64,000 nucleotides of DNA, taken from positions 24,413,168 to 24,477,167 of the forward strand of contig NC_092569.1 in assembly GCF_037975245.1 (NCBI RefSeq), read 5' to 3'. Source of the DNA: Apostichopus japonicus. Taxonomy: Eukaryota > Echinodermata > Holothuroidea > Aspidochirotida > Stichopodidae. This document shows, in pieces, positions 61,513 to 64,000 of the stretch. Made by a program: the position numbers and the translations under genes. The stretch's first letter is position 1. Each line of letters begins with the position of its first letter. The notes beneath the pieces were generated by a model. It was not told where the DNA came from. It did not search any database and saw only the letters and a program-made list of their open reading frames with translations.

Positions 61513-61815
61513 AGAATCATTGTGCACCTCCCAAGCATGGCTACCTCGGAAAAGAAGGCATCATTAGTTGCAACATCGATCAAGGCATGAACGTATACTG
61601 GTTTAATGAAACTGACGAGTACCATCATTCATTTATAAGAATGGAGGACGGATATATAACTGGATCTGGTTACAAAAGCAATGAATACGACATATTACAA
61701 AATGGATCACTTGTTATCAGGAATGTACAGTACAAACATCAACAATCGTACCAAGTCACATTTCCTTTCGATATTGGATCCCAAGTTGATTTGCGTGTTG
61801 ACTTTTTGGTCATTG
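61513..61815 (+). CDS. Ig gene 2, V-like Ig domain 6
   Basis: TGTTTGCAG| and |GTGAGT bound 303 bp, phase 1 at both ends, 101 residues. Close paralogue of the gene 1 domain at 22318: Cys4, Cys20, Trp30 (one residue shorter loop), SGYKSNEYD, QNGSLVI, and Tyr-Gln-Val in the F strand. The extra Cys75 of the gene 1 copy is Tyr here. Differences cluster at the B-C loop (QGMNVYW against QGIDKVYW), the C' region and the F-G part. The upstream 490 bp is also paralogous to 21826-22317, but no signal-peptide exon precedes it here, so it is an internal domain or the start of a broken gene copy. Confidence 0.83.
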
Positions 61816-62808
61816 GTGAGTAATTGTCAAGTTCATATAAACTGTGTATCCATGATCAGAATGGTGCCAAGAATCGCCTGAATTAATATAACACCATACA
61901 AAGTAATACAAAATGATCTCCAAAACACGTAATTTAAGCAAGTAATGAGAATTCAAACTTTAAGAGTGTTCAGGGTTATCACTATAAGCTGTTCTGAGTA
62001 AACTTAGCTCTGAAGAGTGATATCACGCACTCTTGTGAGACATTAATAAACATGAAGTCATTCTTTGATAAGAGTGACTTTAACTTCTTTAGTCAGTAAT
62101 GATCATCTTGAACACACCAAAGAACGGATTCTCATTTCTCGAAATTATGGTGTGTACATCCCGTATGATTGTTACTTGTATTTATGTGCCATTCAAGCTT
62201 ATATACAATGTTTATATTTCCGTGTCCATGTAAAGCGAAATCTAACAAAACAAGGTAAAAATTGAACTTCTGCTGATTGAAAGTATAGTTACTTTATTAG
62301 TTCTTAGACTTTAAAACTTATCCTTTGAATATACCAATGAATGGATCGTGTCATTTTAAGAGACGTCTGTATGCTGGTTCGAAATATCAAAAACCCGTTC
62401 GGCCAACATAGTCAACTTTAATTGCCGAAATGTTGTGAAAAGGTGCTGGTGCTCCTACGCGAACAGTTAGGCCTACAGTCATTTAATGCAAACATATTGC
62501 CTATAATATATTATTCACAAGTAATGGGAATTAATCTTAAAGAGTGTTCAGGGTGACCACTATAAGCTGGTCTGAGTAAAATTAGCTCTGAAAGAGTAAA
62601 ATCATTCACTTTTGTTAGACATGAAGTCACCCCCCTGATAAGAGCGACTTCCACTAGTATATTTAGATCATCTCGAACACAACAAAGAACGAATTCTCAT
62701 TCTTCGTAATGTATGGTGTGTACAACCCATAAGAATGTTTCTTGCCTTTAATTACCTGTCACATATAAATACATACTTTTTTATTTGCGTGTCCATTTAA
62801 ACCGAAAG

Positions 62809-62880
62809 TTCCGACGACTTCAAACAGCGGTAGCACGTTACCAAGTGAAGTGACCAGTATTGTACAATCTACCAAAGTAG
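62809..62880 (+). CDS. Ig gene 2, Ser/Thr-rich linker exon
   Basis: CCGAAAG| and |GTAAGA bound 72 bp, phase 1 at both ends ([15 protein letters not shown], then a TSIVQSTKV stretch). Same as the 24566 exon apart from a few residues, such as Lys to Glu. No (TA)n follows it here, unlike in gene 1. Confidence 0.6.
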
Positions 62881-63431
62881 GTAAGAATAAATTTAAAATA
62901 TCAATCAAGTTCTTGGTTTATATACTACTTTAAAACTAATGAAATGCTCATGGACTAATTTTCTCTCCTTTCAGAAGTTATCTTTTTTTTTTATAAAACG
63001 TGCTTTAAAAGTTGAATCCTGTACATTCGTGGTTATTTAATCGGAATCTCCATAAGCAGTTTTCGGTTGTCACTGTGTGCAGACAATCTCATTCATAGTT
63101 CGGTAATATTTTCAACTTACTTCAAATGTTCAGGAACGTTCAAAGTGAATGATGATCCCACATGCATGGACTTTTAAATTTTGTAAAGTTATTAATTACT
63201 TACAATATAATTGTATGTGAAATTATAATGATGATGGTAATAACGACAGTGTTAACATTTTGCCAGTGAGTTACCAACCGCTTGCTTTATATTCGTGTTC
63301 AAAAGGCGCAAAATAAACATATATAGCATCACACATAATTTTACAACTGAGAATCAAAAATACGTTTACTGTTTTTAATGATAGTTAGATAGTAAAATAT
63401 CATTACAACCCGCCATCACTGGTAATTGCAG

Positions 63432-63506
63432 AGACTGATAATTCGCGCAGTGTGACCACAGAGCCCCAATTTATAACTGCATACACAAGGAAACTACCAA
63501 ACCAAA
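63432..63506 (+). pseudogene. Broken Thr-rich linker exon
   Basis: The acceptor TTGCAG is kept and the first part matches 60675-60749, but one base is lost near 63489 (acaagg where the others have acaacgg) and the donor GTAAG has become ATAAG. It can no longer be spliced normally. Confidence 0.75.
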
Positions 63507-64000
63507 TAAGATCAAATATGACCTTATACCAAGTTGGAAATGTGCAGCAATTTATTAAATGCTCTTCTTTTAAAGTAATGATATGTGAAAAAGTTGGGGC
63601 TGGGGTTCCTCCTTCGGAAGAAAAAGTTAAAAGTTGTAGGTCAAATGGTTTATTCCGAGGCATATTAAGACTATAAATCATGTCTCTATAAGTAGCCATA
63701 AAAACGTTATTATAACACTAATCATATAAAAGGGCTGTAGCAACACTTGAACCTAGATGTCTTAAATTATATTTACCCGTATCATGTACAAGAAATTATT
63801 TGTTAGATATTCGGAATGTTTCCACAAGATATATGATGTGATATACCGTACTAAATATTGTAAACCATCGGTCTGCAACCTTTTCAGGCCACGAACTAGC
63901 CAATGTTTTTAGCAATCAGTCTCGACCAATTGATTTTCACGATATCGCACAGAACAATTTTACTTTTTCTGTCGGCATTCAGCAAAGCCAAAACTAATGT

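Larger units (their letters stand above)
61016..64000. repeat. Paralogous block shared with gene 1 (21.8-24.65 kb)
   Basis: From atgtttgcattcctgtcaccatag on, the block follows gene 1: intron, Ig exon, about 1 kb of downstream intron (as 23610-24640), the Ser/Thr linker exon, a broken Thr linker, and finally the sequence found at 23300-23440 just before the half Ig exon. The order of the parts differs partly from gene 1, so the unit is cyclic: Ig, Ser/Thr linker, Thr linker, Ig. Confidence 0.85.

Overview
The window is AT-rich animal genomic DNA: intron-split coding exons with GT/AG boundaries, long (TA)n and (ATC)n microsatellites, and many degraded transposons. The repeat mix (Penelope-like elements, an L1/Tx1-type LINE, a BEL/Pao remnant, hAT-like and foldback elements) and the V-like immunoglobulin exons suggest a marine invertebrate deuterostome. 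An echinoderm such as a sea cucumber is my best guess, but the species is inference. There are no bacterial operons, tRNA or rRNA genes, or CRISPR arrays.

The host content is two related, tandem, plus-strand genes for membrane immunoglobulin-superfamily proteins. Gene 1 (about 20.9-29.3 kb) looks complete at both ends: a signal-peptide exon (20893-20972), a V-like Ig exon (22318-22626), a Thr-rich linker exon (22880-22954), a half-length but open Ig exon (23446-23610), two more short linker exons, and a final exon with a transmembrane helix, short basic tail and stop (29081-29271). Gene 2 starts with a signal-peptide exon at 43658-43733. It continues with Ig exons at 47971, 49292, 54952 and 56290, a broken Ig exon at 59100, linkers at 59871 and 60675, another Ig exon at 61513 and a linker at 62809, then runs off the right edge. 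Every exon inspected is phase 1 at its internal boundaries, so any exon can join any other in frame. The Ig domains share an odd layout: a Cys near residue 4, a B-strand Cys 16 residues later and a Trp about 10-11 residues after that, but no F-strand Cys (Y-x-C is replaced by Y-x-V or Y-x-T). The cassettes have been copied repeatedly. Gene 1's Ig/linker block is paralogous to gene 2's 3' block (61-64 kb), and gene 2's Ig pair exists twice (47.3-50.8 and 54.3-57.85 kb), each copy bounded by (TA)n tracts.

Layout: 0.8-5.2 kb, a DNA-transposon-like element with short inverted ends and minus-strand exon-like pieces; 6.74-7.01 kb, a small hAT-like nonautonomous element; 10.57-11.6 kb, an L1/Tx1 LINE remnant; 12.2-15.6 kb, a Penelope-like element (RT plus GIY-YIG) with several frame breaks; 17.0-17.4 kb, a second LINE scrap; 20.9-29.3 kb, Ig gene 1 with an antisense BEL/Pao remnant in its last intron; 30.1-31.9 kb, a longer hAT-like relative; 30.94-43.62 kb, a nearly perfect tandem duplication of about 6.34 kb ending 37 bp before the gene 2 start codon; 44.45-45.94 kb, a foldback element built of GATATC palindromes; 46.2-47.28 kb, a second Penelope-like fragment (minus strand); 47.3-64 kb, the gene 2 Ig cassettes, interrupted by a hAT-type element with an 8-bp target duplication (51380-52536), a 78-bp-arm hairpin (54094-54261) and a solo LTR inside a (TA)n tract (57850-58947).

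The coordinates come from reading exon boundaries by eye. No splice prediction, database search or alignment was run.
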